Shown here piece by piece: positions 44,245-52,250 of a stretch of 64,000 nucleotides of DNA (positions within the stretch are counted from its first letter, which is position 1; each line of letters opens with the position of its first letter). The notes under the pieces are model-generated. The model searched no databases. It was given only the letters and a program-made list of their open reading frames with translations, and was not told the origin of the DNA. The DNA is from Polaromonas sp. JS666. Its GTDB lineage: Bacteria; Pseudomonadota; Gammaproteobacteria; Burkholderiales; Burkholderiaceae_C. Location: positions 124,001 through 188,000 of the forward strand of contig NC_007949.1 of the NCBI RefSeq assembly GCF_000013865.1. The letters run 5' to 3'. A program made the translations under genes and the position numbers.

Positions 44245-44249
44245 AAAAG

Positions 44250-44341
44250 GTGAGCGCGCCATCGCGGGCGCACCGAACAACGTAAACCCGGCTGGGAAGG
44301 CAACTTCCCGCGTGGAGGTCCGTTCTGGCCAATTCTTGGAG
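44250..44341 (+). ncRNA. Structured 5' leader, copy 5
   Basis: A GCGCGCC-ATCGC-GGGCGCAC hairpin, then ACCCGGCTGGGAA-GGCAAC-TTCCCGCGTGGAGGT (about 44286-44319), GTTCTGG, and CTTGGAG touching the annotated ATG. The spacing of other copies would place initiation six bases later, at TTG 44348. Confidence 0.6.
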
Positions 44342-44614
44342 ATGAAATTGGATCAAAAAGCGGTGGTCATAAGGACCAACACTGTGAGCCTTTGCACTGG
44401 TGGCCAACGCTGTCGGGACGCGACCTCAATTCGCTGCCTGGTGGGCCAGCAGCTAATCGGCCAAATTGGTCGAGCCGTATCACACACCCTGGATGCTGGA
44501 GGACCGCTGGATGCACCTGAGGTGCTTCCTGCCGGGTCTGTCAGCAACCTGGAATGGGTGACTGGATCGGGTAAGCCGGTCGTTGCACAGACGGAGACCC
44601 GCAGGGGCTGCTGA
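44342..44614 (+). CDS. Unknown small protein (90 residues)
   Basis: Translation from ATG 44342 (or TTG 44348, better spaced from GGAG at 44338-44341) gives a protein of about 90 residues with three Cys near the start ('SLCTGGQRCRDATSIRCLVG') and a terminal Gly-Cys. No family recognised; the three Cys might bind a metal. Its own leader and a following leader make it a separate unit. Because the frame opens well upstream, the start rests on the leader architecture. Confidence 0.5.
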   Translation: MKLDQKAVVIRTNTVSLCTGGQRCRDATSIRCLVGQQLIGQIGRAVSHTLDAGGPLDAPEVLPAGSVSNLEWVTGSGKPVVAQTETRRGC

Positions 44615-44624
44615 ACGCGACGGC

Positions 44625-44726
44625 CTGTAGGTAACAACGCCCCAATCGGGGAAATTTCAACACACGCCCAACCGGGAGCTATCCCGGTAGGGAGGCTCCA
44701 TGGGCATAAAAGTACATGGAGTCGTT
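44625..44726 (+). ncRNA. Structured 5' leader, copy 6
   Basis: GCCCCAATCGGGG forms a small hairpin. The core ACCGGGA-GCTA-TCCCGGT is at 44671-44688, followed by AGGGAGGCTCC and, after AAAAGTACAT, GGAG at 44718-44721 five bases before the ATG at 44727. The compact hairpin is perfect. Confidence 0.6.
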
Positions 44727-45179
44727 ATGACCTTGAAGAAAACAAATTTCGAAATGGCACTGATGGCCAGCCACGGCGCTGAACGTCCCTTCGAAAAGCG
44801 CACATTTGGCCGTTTCACTGCCAAGGGCGTGATGGATACAGATGAGCACTTCGCTTTTGAAGCTGGTCGTTATGCCTATGTGGGTTCCCCGCTGGCATTG
44901 CAGATCTGGGTTTCGGATGGGAAGGCGGATGATGTCTGGTGGGAGCCTTACCTGAGTCTCACGGTGAATTACCGCCCCAATGATTGCGGTCGCGGTGAGA
45001 TCATAGTCAAGACCCATGCGGAAAACGCGCACATGCGTGAGGCCATGCTGGGGCTGGGGTACTTCGTGGACACCGGCCGGCGCATCACTCTGGATTTCGT
45101 GCAACTCGAGATCTGGAGCCTGACCGCAAAGTTTGAGGAAGCCTTCGACGTTGCGCACCCAGCGTCCGAATTCGCCTGA
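44727..45179 (+). CDS. Unknown plasmid protein (150 residues)
   Basis: ATG 44727 is preferred over the in-frame ATG at 44700 because the leader's GGAG lies five bases before it. 150 residues, soluble, alpha/beta-looking ('EAGRYAYVGSPLALQIWVSD', 'RRITLDFVQLEIWSLTAKFE'), no domain recognised. It is bounded by leader copy 6 and a strong terminator at 45208-45236, so it is a single-gene unit. Confidence 0.65.
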   Translation: MTLKKTNFEMALMASHGAERPFEKRTFGRFTAKGVMDTDEHFAFEAGRYAYVGSPLALQIWVSDGKADDVWWEPYLSLTVNYRPNDCGRGEIIVKTHAENAHMREAMLGLGYFVDTGRRITLDFVQLEIWSLTAKFEEAFDVAHPASEFA

Positions 45180-45207
45180 GCGGACTTTTGACGGGAACAT
45201 TGAACAG

Positions 45208-45236
45208 ACCCACTGGCCAAGCCAGTGGGTTTTTTC
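45208..45236 (+). terminator. Rho-independent terminator
   Basis: ACCCACTGGC (45208-45217) pairs with GCCAGTGGGT (45221-45230), CAA loop, followed by TTTTTC. Confidence 0.88.
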
Positions 45237-45265
45237 TTGTAGCCTACGATTCCACTTGATAGAAT
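45237..45265 (+). promoter_or_regulatory. Candidate promoter of leader copy 7
   Basis: TTGTAG at 45237-45242, 17 bases, TAGAAT at 45260-45265, directly after the preceding terminator. Same geometry as at 43672-43700. Confidence 0.6.
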
Positions 45266-45271
45266 GAAATC

Positions 45272-45398
45272 GCTTTTGGCACATGCCAATTTCGCCATCC
45301 TTGTGGTGGCCTTCAACATACCGGCCCTTCGCGGCCATACCCTCGGGAACCAAGTTCCCGGTCGGGTGCTGTGGTTCCCCTTTCATTTGGAGAATCAC
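45272..45398 (+). ncRNA. Structured 5' leader, copy 7
   Basis: Close relative of copy 4: TTGGCACATGCCAATTTCGCC, a GCCATCC..GGTGGC hairpin, GGCCCTTCGCGGCC, then the core ACCCTCGGGAA-CCAA-GTTCCCGGTCGGGT (45339-45366), GGTTCCCC, and TTGGAG seven bases before the ATG. Differences between the copies fall mainly in loops. Confidence 0.72.
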
Positions 45399-46175
45399 AT
45401 GGCAAATACACAGCTGCCCTGCATTGCAATTGAGTCGTGCGATACCGGAGAGGTTCGCTGGTTTATTGACGGTAAGACCTGCCAGCAGAAATATGAAGAG
45501 CTTGTTGCGGACCAGACCCTGAATCAAAGCACCATTACGCGCTTTGAGCTCACGGTGGATGATCAGCTGGATCCTGTTCTCATCACCAGGATCGCTGACC
45601 AGGCAATGTGGGATGGGGACTTTGTTCCACTCCAACGGCGCCAAGGAGCCGGCCAGGTGATGGTGGATCCAGAGCAACCCCGCTATCAAACGAAGCAATG
45701 GAAGCGAATCCACTCTGGTTCACTGGACCTGGGTTTCAAGCAGCATCTCATCGAGCAGGCGGAACCTCAACAGAAGGCGTTTTCCGATCTGATGGAGCGC
45801 TACGCGGGGAACCCCGTTGGCATCGAATGCCGCAGTAAATCGCGGATGGCTTGGGCATTCGTTTGCGAAAACGTCCAGACCGAGTATTCAAAGTCGGCAT
45901 GGCGCGTCCAGTACTTTGACGAAAACGGCATGAGCGGTCATGAATGCTACAAGACCATGGTTGATGCAGTGGAAAGCATGGTGTGCAGTTACACAGTGCA
46001 GGATGCCGGCGCCCTTGATCGTGTGGCGGCTACCCCGGCCTGGGCCATTGGTCTGCGTGTTCAAGAAGTTCGTGACGTCTTGAACCGCGGGATCATTGGG
46101 TTTGCCGAGTTCACTAACCGTTGCAAAGAGATTTGCAATGTGAGAACTGGTGAAGTCCAGTACGAAGCGGTTTGA
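45399..46175 (+). CDS. Unknown plasmid protein (258 residues)
   Basis: ATG 45399 is set by the leader's GGAG at 45389-45392; the frame extends upstream only through the leader. 258 residues, soluble, five Cys, no recognised domain ('CRSKSRMAWAFVCENVQTEY' and 'NRGIIGFAEFTNRCKEICN' are the most structured-looking parts). It is followed by a hairpin-rich gap (46176-46295) and leader copy 8. Confidence 0.65.
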   Translation: MANTQLPCIAIESCDTGEVRWFIDGKTCQQKYEELVADQTLNQSTITRFELTVDDQLDPVLITRIADQAMWDGDFVPLQRRQGAGQVMVDPEQPRYQTKQWKRIHSGSLDLGFKQHLIEQAEPQQKAFSDLMERYAGNPVGIECRSKSRMAWAFVCENVQTEYSKSAWRVQYFDENGMSGHECYKTMVDAVESMVCSYTVQDAGALDRVAATPAWAIGLRVQEVRDVLNRGIIGFAEFTNRCKEICNVRTGEVQYEAV

Positions 46176-46189
46176 ATAAACTGCTTCAG

Positions 46190-46295
46190 AGTCCCCCGGC
46201 ATAGCCGGGTGGATTCCAAAAGCCTTTGAAACGAGGGCTTCTGGAATTCATGATGGGCGTAGTAGCGGAATTCTGCTGCTGCGCCCATTCAATTG
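46190..46295 (+). ncRNA. Cluster of three hairpins in an intergenic region
   Basis: CCCCCGG-CATAG-CCGGGTGG, CCAAAAGCC-N10-GGGCTTCTGG and ATGGGCG-TAGTAG..CTGCTG-CGCCCAT (46253-46288) follow one another with no gene between. None has a T-run typical of a terminator. They could be processing or attenuation structures ahead of leader copy 8. Confidence 0.4.
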
Positions 46296-46402
46296 CGTGT
46301 CTTGTGCACGCCTAAACCTGGCTGACGTATGTCCGCCGCCCTTAACCCTGGTGGGATCAATCCCCACTAAGGGGCTGATCCCCATTTTTTTGGAGAATCA
46401 GT
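46296..46402 (+). ncRNA. Structured 5' leader, copy 8
   Basis: GTCTTGTGCACGCC, then ACCCTGGTGGGAT-CA-ATCCCCACTAAGGGG (from 46345), GATCCCC, a T7 run and TTGGAG eight bases before the ATG. The first part (TTGTGCACGCC..ACGTATG) resembles the start of copy 1 (CGTGTACGCCTTACGT). Confidence 0.65.
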
Positions 46403-47446
46403 ATGGGTGCAACTGTCACCGTTGGAAAGAAAGTCGCCGCGTTCAAGGCCGGCAAGGGGAAGACCGGCTACGTGCTCTTTGAGCAGACCTATGAAAAAAA
46501 TTGCTACCCGCATCACCCGAACTGGTCGTGTGTCGGAATCGGTTATCTCGAAGATGTGATCACCCGCATCTTTGCAGCGGCGTCATCCTGTGAAGGGGGC
46601 GGCCTGCAGGGGCGTGGCGGCTACATCACCCCGGAAGGCTATGTGGCAGGCTGGCTTAGCGAAATGGCTACGCCTCTTGAAATGCCCAACTTCAAGAACA
46701 AGATCGCCTTTGGCGAGAACTTCTCCGCCACCATTCCAGAATCTTTGCGCGAGCGGGTACTGAAGGGGCTTGAAGATGGAGGGTTTCACGAGGAGGCAAC
46801 GGCCTTGCGTGGGGATGGCTTCGAGGCGGCTCTGCACGATGACATGGAGGTGCTTCGCGCGATCTATGTGAAGCACCGCAATGAGCTGGGCCCATGGCGT
46901 TTTATCGGCCGCTTCGAGGTAACGAACCAGATGTACGGCCGGCCCTGCAACGAATTGGGATACACCCCTGGTAAGGATCAAACGTACTTAGCATCTGTCC
47001 CCAAGATGTTTGAAGTGAGCACCGATCGCCTGGCCGTTGAACAGCCAGACGGCGTGTTTCGTGTGACGGGTGCAGCCTACTATTGCACTGCAACGTTCAT
47101 TGAAGGATATGGATTGACTGAGCTGGCCCATCCAGGCACGTTCAGAAAGTCCTTCAAAGCGTTCCGAGAGGCTGTTAAAACCGCCCCCAAGGCCGGCGAT
47201 GACACCGTTGTCGTGGTGTCAATGAACTGCCTTCCGGTAGATCAGCGGTACCGCCGTGGGCTTGTTCAAGAAGTTGCTGATGCTCTGGGGCAGGCATCAA
47301 CCGAATTTGAAACCACTCTGGCGGATATTCGGCGTGCTGCCACCAGCGACAACAACCTGATTTATAACCTCATGAACCTGGATACCTTGGTTTGGAAGCC
47401 GAACCTTGCATCAATGCCAATACAGCAGGAATCGTTGTTTGCATAA
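46403..47446 (+). CDS. Unknown plasmid protein (347 residues)
   Basis: 347 residues from ATG 46403 with TTGGAG upstream. No family recognised. An early Gly/Lys-rich turn ('VGKKVAAFKAGKGKTGY') is not a Walker A motif in context. The middle has 'CEGGGLQGRGGYITPEGYVA' and the C-terminal half looks alpha/beta. It is a single-gene unit: leader copy 8 before it, terminator at 47505-47539 after it. Confidence 0.65.
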   Translation: MGATVTVGKKVAAFKAGKGKTGYVLFEQTYEKNCYPHHPNWSCVGIGYLEDVITRIFAAASSCEGGGLQGRGGYITPEGYVAGWLSEMATPLEMPNFKNKIAFGENFSATIPESLRERVLKGLEDGGFHEEATALRGDGFEAALHDDMEVLRAIYVKHRNELGPWRFIGRFEVTNQMYGRPCNELGYTPGKDQTYLASVPKMFEVSTDRLAVEQPDGVFRVTGAAYYCTATFIEGYGLTELAHPGTFRKSFKAFREAVKTAPKAGDDTVVVVSMNCLPVDQRYRRGLVQEVADALGQASTEFETTLADIRRAATSDNNLIYNLMNLDTLVWKPNLASMPIQQESLFA

Positions 47447-47504
47447 ATGGCATTTTCCTGATTCGCGCTAAGCGTAAGTGCATCGAATCGCCAGCAAATG
47501 AGAC

Positions 47505-47539
47505 AGCCCAGTGCTCCTACCGGAGCGCTGGGCTTTTTG
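47505..47539 (+). terminator. Rho-independent terminator
   Basis: AGCCCAGTGCTCC (47505-47517) pairs, with one mismatch, with GGAGCGCTGGGCT (47522-47534); a TTTTT run follows. Confidence 0.85.
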
Positions 47540-47684
47540 CTTTGGAAATGTTCAATAATGTGGGCTGGCATTCTGCTTATGCCAGCCGCCCGCAAGGCGC
47601 ACGTGTCTCGACGCGAAAGCACACATATTCACATCAACTCCTGGTGGGGCTGTAGCGGGCGCAGTGTTCACCGATGGAGTTTTG

Positions 47685-48278
47685 ATGACTGAAAGAAAGC
47701 TGCCTACTAATTCTCTGCTTACCCGTGCGAAAAGGGAGGCCAAGCAGAACACCACCCCTGACAAGCCATACACCCAGGCGCTGGATGAGCAGGCGCAAAT
47801 GGCTGGATACCCAGATTGGCGAACGCTGGCCATGGCCAATGGGCTCCGCAATGCACACGAAGGCGATGACATCCCTCTCGACCCTGTGCTCCCACCTAAC
47901 TTCGATCAAACGCCCAACGAGGACCGTTCGGAAAAGGAACTGGATAAGTGGTGGAACAAGCCTTTCATCGTCTCCCGTAGTGATGGATCATTTGAAGCAA
48001 GGGCCCTTAACGGCGGCGCCTGGGACCGCTCGACATATTTAGGGACTGCCGCCACTGTGGAAGAGGCAAGGGCGCTTGCACGGATAAAGCAGAAGGAATG
48101 GATCGAAATCACCTCCCAGCCGATAGCCTGCATGCGGGCAGACGGATTGGTCGACCTGGTGATCATGGCAACGCGTCCAGATTGGGAAAATACAGTCTTG
48201 GCCAGTGCGCTTCAGCCGGACGAAGTCAACGCTGTTCGGGATAAGCTGAAGGTTGGTGGCGGAAGGGGACGAAAGTAG
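47685..48278 (+). CDS. Unknown plasmid protein with short N-terminal DNA-metabolism-type motif
   Basis: 197 residues from ATG 47685 (GGAG at 47676-47679). The N-terminal segment 'YTQALDEQAQMAGYPDWRTL' resembles a short helical motif seen at the start of several plasmid-borne proteins labelled glyoxalase-superfamily-like, with the same Ala-Leu-Asp..Gly-Tyr-x-Asp-Trp pattern. The rest is unassigned and ends in a basic GGGRGRK tail. The 140 bases before it have no perfect copy of the leader, only a weak CTGGTGGGGC..GCGGGC. Confidence 0.6.
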   Translation: MTERKLPTNSLLTRAKREAKQNTTPDKPYTQALDEQAQMAGYPDWRTLAMANGLRNAHEGDDIPLDPVLPPNFDQTPNEDRSEKELDKWWNKPFIVSRSDGSFEARALNGGAWDRSTYLGTAATVEEARALARIKQKEWIEITSQPIACMRADGLVDLVIMATRPDWENTVLASALQPDEVNAVRDKLKVGGGRGRK

Positions 48279-48372
48279 GCCTGCCGCCGGCGACGAAAAA
48301 TGAACACCATAGTGGGTTGCCGCGTTCTAAAACATGTGTAATGTCGGTGCTTAAATCAACCAGAGGGTCCAT

Positions 48373-49026
48373 ATGGCAGGCAAATTTCCCATTTCGGTGG
48401 ACATGCGAGAGCAGCGATCCGGTGTCACGCAGATCCTGGAGCGCAGTCAGGTAGTCTCAGTCGAATATGTTGAACTTGCCGTGGGTGACTTTGTGCTGTC
48501 CCATGATGTTGTCGTGGAACGGAAAGAAGCCACTGACATGATCAATTCCATTCTTGACAGGCGGCTGTTCGGGCAGGTGGCCCAAATGAAGGCAAATTAC
48601 ACGAGGCCCATCATCCTCATTGAAGGGGACATTTTCAACACCCGGTCGGCAATAAATCCTGATGCGCTTCGCGGTGCCCTGTCATGGTTGACCGTCATTG
48701 AAGGTGTCGGCCTTTTGCATTCCAGGTCCGCGGCTGAGACAGCAAGTTTCATTGAGGTAGCGACGCGACACGCCCAGGAGGGCCTTGGATATGACAACCC
48801 CCTGCGCGGAAGTAAACCAAAGGATCTGGCGGTTCTGGCGCATTTCGCAGTCGAAGGCCTGCCGGGGTGCGGTCCAGGCACTGCAAAGAAGCTGCTCGGG
48901 CACTTTGGAAGCGCCGAGCGGGTTTTCGCGGCCTCGGTCGATGAGCTGTGTGCTGTGAAAGGTATCGGCCGCAAGACTGCCGATCAGATCCGCGAACTCC
49001 TTTCCTTCACCGTCGCAAGGTCGTGA
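48373..49026 (+). CDS. XPF/ERCC4-type nuclease with tandem helix-hairpin-helix
   Basis: 217 residues. The N-terminal 140 form an ERCC4 nuclease domain: Asp10 and Glu13, then Gly38-Asp39 and ERKEATD at 49-55, exactly the GD..ERKx3D signature of XPF/Mus81/Hef nucleases. The last 65 residues are a helix-hairpin-helix pair ('LPGCGPGTAKKLLGHFGSAE', 'VKGIGRKTADQI') for binding branched DNA. The layout is that of an archaeal or eukaryotic structure-specific endonuclease reduced to its nuclease and DNA-binding parts. On a plasmid it would process replication forks or recombination intermediates, alongside the RecE-like exonuclease; that pairing is inference. Confidence 0.9.
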   Translation: MAGKFPISVDMREQRSGVTQILERSQVVSVEYVELAVGDFVLSHDVVVERKEATDMINSILDRRLFGQVAQMKANYTRPIILIEGDIFNTRSAINPDALRGALSWLTVIEGVGLLHSRSAAETASFIEVATRHAQEGLGYDNPLRGSKPKDLAVLAHFAVEGLPGCGPGTAKKLLGHFGSAERVFAASVDELCAVKGIGRKTADQIRELLSFTVARS

Positions 49027-49059
49027 CAATGCTTCCCGGATTGCGGGTAGACTGATTCT

Positions 49060-49197
49060 GTTTTGGCACAGTCCAATCCGCTGGCCTTGTGCCAGCCTTC
49101 AAACAAGGGTCAGCTGACCCGATCTCAAACCTACCCAGCTGGGGACTACGTCCCTCTGGGTGTGGTCCGTCGCCTGGGTTTCAACAAGGAAGACTTT
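49060..49197 (+). ncRNA. Structured 5' leader, copy 9
   Basis: TTGGCACAG..CTGGCCTTGTGCCAGCC, then GGGTCAGCTGACCC, then the core ACCCAGCTGGGGA-CTACG-TCCCTCTGGGT (from 49133), GGTCCG, and AAGGAAG seven bases before the ATG. A TAGACT -10-like box is near 49048-49053. It is longer than most copies, with two extra hairpins. Confidence 0.65.
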
Positions 49198-49473
49198 ATG
49201 CGTGGATTGAAAACACGGGTGGCATACGCACGTGCCGTTGTTCTCGCGGTGATTGATGACGTAAAGGGTCCAGAGGCCATCAACGATGCGTACTTTGACT
49301 CGCAAGTTGACGGCGTGCACGACTATCGCGCCGGCAACTTTGAAGTCCCGGCAATGATTCGTGATGTGCCTGACCTGGTACTTGCCTGGGAGTATGGGCA
49401 GGCAACAGCAGCAATGTTGACGGTCGCGAATTGCGAATCAGAGTGCAACCTAACTGAAGGAGATGAGCAATGA
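49198..49473 (+). CDS. Unknown small acidic protein (91 residues)
   Basis: ATG 49198 follows the leader's AAGGAAG. 91 residues, the C-terminal half acidic with two Cys ('NCESECNLTEGDEQ'), no family recognised. The stop overlaps the next start by four bases (ATGA), so it is coupled to the 69-residue gene. An earlier in-frame start would read through the leader and is unlikely. Confidence 0.6.
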   Translation: MRGLKTRVAYARAVVLAVIDDVKGPEAINDAYFDSQVDGVHDYRAGNFEVPAMIRDVPDLVLAWEYGQATAAMLTVANCESECNLTEGDEQ

Positions 49474-49679
49474 GCAACGCCATGGAAGAAGTCATTGAAT
49501 CGGTGCCCGACGGCACGATCAGCGACCCCAAGGTCATGCAAAGTGCACGGGGCTTCTATGTTGGTACCACCAAGGCTGAGGACGGTATGCAGGTTCCCTG
49601 CAATCGCTTCTCGGACTACATGCCCGAACACAAGGCTCAGGAATGGCTGCAAAGGGCCATTGACCAGGGCGCACTGTAG
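49470..49679 (+). CDS. Unknown small protein (69 residues)
   Basis: 69 residues from ATG 49470, coupled to the previous gene through ATGA, with GGAG ten bases upstream. Acidic, with one Cys and a C-terminal helix ('HKAQEWLQRAIDQGAL'). No family recognised. It converges on the histone-like gene, with a symmetrical terminator between them. Confidence 0.55.
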   Translation: MSNAMEEVIESVPDGTISDPKVMQSARGFYVGTTKAEDGMQVPCNRFSDYMPEHKAQEWLQRAIDQGAL

Positions 49680-49757
49680 AAGTGCATTCGGGCTTTCTCC
49701 GCTCCCGCTAAAGCTCACTTCTTGAGCTGATACGGGGGTGTGGCGAAACTCATAAAC

Positions 49758-49790
49758 AAAAAATGGCCCCTGCGAAGGGGCCATTTCTCT
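49758..49790. terminator. Bidirectional terminator between convergent genes
   Basis: AAATGGCCCCT-GCGA-AGGGGCCATTT is a perfect dyad with A-tract on the left and T-rich sequence on the right, so it can end transcripts from both sides. Confidence 0.85.
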
Positions 49791-49818
49791 TTCCTCACGA
49801 AAGTTTTGCAGTCCCGAA

Positions 49819-50142
49819 TTACTTCTTCGCCACCGGGTTGGCCTTCTTGGCTGGCGCTGCGGCTTTGGGAGCAGTCTTCGCCTTTGCAGGAGCTGCAGCC
49901 ACAGGTGCAGTTTTCAGACCTGCACGCTGATCCTTAAGGCCCATAATTTCAGTCGCAATCTTGTTCTTGCGCTCGGTCAGCGTCGCAATTTTCGCTGTCA
50001 GCCTCGCTACGGCCTTTGCAGTCTTGGAGACAGGTGCCTTTTGGGCTGGAGCCTTGGGCACAGGTTTCGCCGTCTTGGCGGGAGCCGTTACTTTCTTCGC
50101 TTTCGCTGCGGCTTTGTTAGCCACTTTTTTCGCAGTTGCCAT
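49819..50142 (-). CDS. Histone H1-like Lys/Ala/Pro-rich nucleoid protein
   Basis: 107 residues, over half Lys, Ala or Pro. Both ends are AKKA/PAKTAK-type repeats like eukaryotic histone H1 tails and the bacterial AlgP/HctB type. A central stretch of about 30 residues ('LTAKIATLTERKNKIATEIM') is predicted helical. It should bind DNA non-specifically and may compact the plasmid. It is the only minus-strand gene among the PRTRC genes and is read away from the PRTRC F leader. Confidence 0.8.
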   Translation of the reverse strand: MATAKKVANKAAAKAKKVTAPAKTAKPVPKAPAQKAPVSKTAKAVARLTAKIATLTERKNKIATEIMGLKDQRAGLKTAPVAAAPAKAKTAPKAAAPAKKANPVAKK

Positions 50143-50269
50143 GTGATGTACCTATTTTTGTTAGCTGGCAGAAGAATATCTGCCAGACCGTGATTGTCGC
50201 CAATATTTGGCCAGCAATAGTCACGGCTCCAATCGTCATTGCCGCCGGGACCATTTTGTTGGAAAATAG

Positions 50270-50389
50270 CAGCGGTTAGGCCCAGTGCCTTTCGCGTGCC
50301 GGCTTCATGCCAGTGCACGCATTACTTTTACCCACGCGGGAACTCACGTCCCGCAAGGGCATGGGTTCCTTTTTTTTTGAGGGATCCCC
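50270..50389 (+). ncRNA. Structured 5' leader, copy 10 (before PRTRC F-B-A-ThiF)
   Basis: GTGCC..CGTGCCGGCTTCATGCCAGTGCACGC hairpins, then ACCCACGCGGGA-ACTCACG-TCCCGCAAGGG (from 50330), GGGTTCC, a T9 run and GAGGGA before the ATG at 50390. It heads the operon encoding the E1-, E2- and JAMM-like proteins. Confidence 0.68.
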
Positions 50390-51484
50390 ATGAAATCAAT
50401 AGCGTTAGAGCGCCCCGTGCCTAAAGCGCATGGGACATTCGTTCTACCCCAAATCAGTTCGGAAGTTCCTCTGGTCATCGGGGGCGAGTCCATCGCTCAC
50501 CAGACCCTGGCCAAGTTTTCGCTCGCAGCGGAAAAGTGTGGAATGGAACTGCCAGGTGGTGACATTCCAAAGCTGGAATCGATTGTCCAAATGCAGCTGC
50601 AGGGTTGGCTGGACAAGCAGGTCGGCGCGAACGCTCGGGCTTGTTTGGGCGGCCAGCCTCTCATCTCTGCAAATTCAAGCGAAATCGAGTTTTTCATGCG
50701 AGCAGTTTCCAACCTGGAATTGCTCAAGTTGAAACCCGTTATCGAGGCACTTGAAGCCAAGGTGCCGGGGCTGGGCTGGTATGTGGTGGATGTCATCGAA
50801 CGGTCAAACGGTCGAGGCATCAGTATCTACAGCCCAGCAGCGATGGGCTATCACTCCTTTTCCCAATTGCAGGGAGCGGAGTCTGACGAAGACTTTGTGA
50901 AGGAGATGCAGGCGATGGAGGGTGAAGATGAACCTTCACCGGAGGAGCTTGCAGAACTGATCGAGCAAGCGAGGAGCGACTATGCCTACCTGCCTTCCAA
51001 AGTGCTGGAAAGTGTAGAGGGCCATGCGCATCTTTTGGGATGGGCATCACCGAATGCAAAACACGGACCCAAGCGACTGAAAACAAAACAGGCGGCGTAC
51101 TTGCTGAAAACCGCGGAATTGCCCGATGGCCTGAAGCAATGTGTCACGGACGCAATTGCCTTGGACTGTCTATACGGTAAGGACAAGGGCGCTTATACCT
51201 GGGACAACTCACAAGACGAAGAGCAAATCGGGGCAGCCTGCTTCATTGCATGGAATGACGCCGAAATGTTGTTTGAACTGGTGCAGCACTACGAAGAAGA
51301 TACCTACAACAGCGGAACAGCCATGGAGTGCTTGTGCCGGTTGAAGGTGGCCACAGGCGGAACGCCTGCAGAGTTTGAACAAATGGCGCGTCTCATGCGC
51401 GCTTACTTCGATCAATGGAATGCATTGGGCAACCTGCTTGTGCACTTCCTCGATCAACAAGGAACCGAAAATGGAAACAGCTGA
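50390..51484 (+). CDS. PRTRC system protein F
   Basis: 364 residues. Assigned to PRTRC F by size, place directly before PRTRC B and sequence character ('SNLELLKLKPVIEALEAKVP', 'GLGWYVVDVIERSNGRGISI', acidic 'EGEDEPSPEELAELIEQARS'). No catalytic motif recognised and its function is unknown. It is the first gene of the F-B-A-ThiF operon, in which each gene overlaps the next, so the four products are probably made in balanced amounts. Confidence 0.8.
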   Translation: MKSIALERPVPKAHGTFVLPQISSEVPLVIGGESIAHQTLAKFSLAAEKCGMELPGGDIPKLESIVQMQLQGWLDKQVGANARACLGGQPLISANSSEIEFFMRAVSNLELLKLKPVIEALEAKVPGLGWYVVDVIERSNGRGISIYSPAAMGYHSFSQLQGAESDEDFVKEMQAMEGEDEPSPEELAELIEQARSDYAYLPSKVLESVEGHAHLLGWASPNAKHGPKRLKTKQAAYLLKTAELPDGLKQCVTDAIALDCLYGKDKGAYTWDNSQDEEQIGAACFIAWNDAEMLFELVQHYEEDTYNSGTAMECLCRLKVATGGTPAEFEQMARLMRAYFDQWNALGNLLVHFLDQQGTENGNS

Positions 51485-52250
51485 AGTGTCCGTACAGGAC
51501 AACCGGTATGTATTGGGTGCGGCAGTCATGCTGTACTCCAAAGCGAGTAATTACCTGGACTGCTCTGGCGCCATAGCGACAGTGCACCACGTGCATGACA
51601 TCGATGGAAAGCCCGTAATTGGGGCTGGACGGCCGATGACGGAAGCTGATTACTTGGCCATGGTCAAGGTGTTGGCGCCCCAACAGAGGCCTCAGATGGA
51701 GTGGCAGGACCACTGCATCCTGGCAAAGGGCATGGGCAAGATGATTTGGTGGACTCCACCGATGAATCGGGCGATGTTCTTCAAGAAGTCGGACATGTTT
51801 GGCGCAACGACCTTCTCGGGCCAGGGCATCTGCCCGCTTCCAGGGATGGTCTGGATGTCAGATGGGCGTGACCTATTTGTCTACGCCTACCGCGGAAGCG
51901 CGATGCCGGGCAAGGAAACCAGGCTGTGCCAGGCACCACTGTTCAACGTGTGGGCGCGTGGCGAGGTGTGTGTAGGAAATGCCTCGCGGCCGGATGACTC
52001 TGCAAAGGGGAATCCGCAAGCCTGGGAGCGTTTCCTGTTCGACTCGCACTTTACGCATCCGAACTTTGCGCAAGTGGATCGCCTTACCAAAGGTGTGAAA
52101 CCTGCCGAGTTCTGGAAAAAGATGGTTGCGAAGCCTGCTCAAAAGTTCCCTGAGTCCGTTTTGGTTGACCTGGAGCTGAAGGTAGAAGACCTCATGGAGC
52201 CTGACTTCAGGACCCGGGTGGCCAAGATGCACGCTGCGGGGGAATTTTGA
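51471..52250 (+). CDS. PRTRC system protein B (E2-like)
   Basis: 259 residues from ATG 51471, which has AAGGA at 51459-51463 and overlaps PRTRC F by 14 bases; the longer in-frame reading has no ribosome site. The family is grouped with prokaryotic E2-like (UBC-fold) proteins of ubiquitin-type operons, as I recall. 'ARGEVCVGN' with Cys167, then 'FLFDSHFTHPNF' with His193 and His196, are the conserved block and a plausible thioester Cys and His. E2 activity has not been shown for this branch to my knowledge, so the catalytic reading is inference. Confidence 0.8.
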   Translation: METAEVSVQDNRYVLGAAVMLYSKASNYLDCSGAIATVHHVHDIDGKPVIGAGRPMTEADYLAMVKVLAPQQRPQMEWQDHCILAKGMGKMIWWTPPMNRAMFFKKSDMFGATTFSGQGICPLPGMVWMSDGRDLFVYAYRGSAMPGKETRLCQAPLFNVWARGEVCVGNASRPDDSAKGNPQAWERFLFDSHFTHPNFAQVDRLTKGVKPAEFWKKMVAKPAQKFPESVLVDLELKVEDLMEPDFRTRVAKMHAAGEF

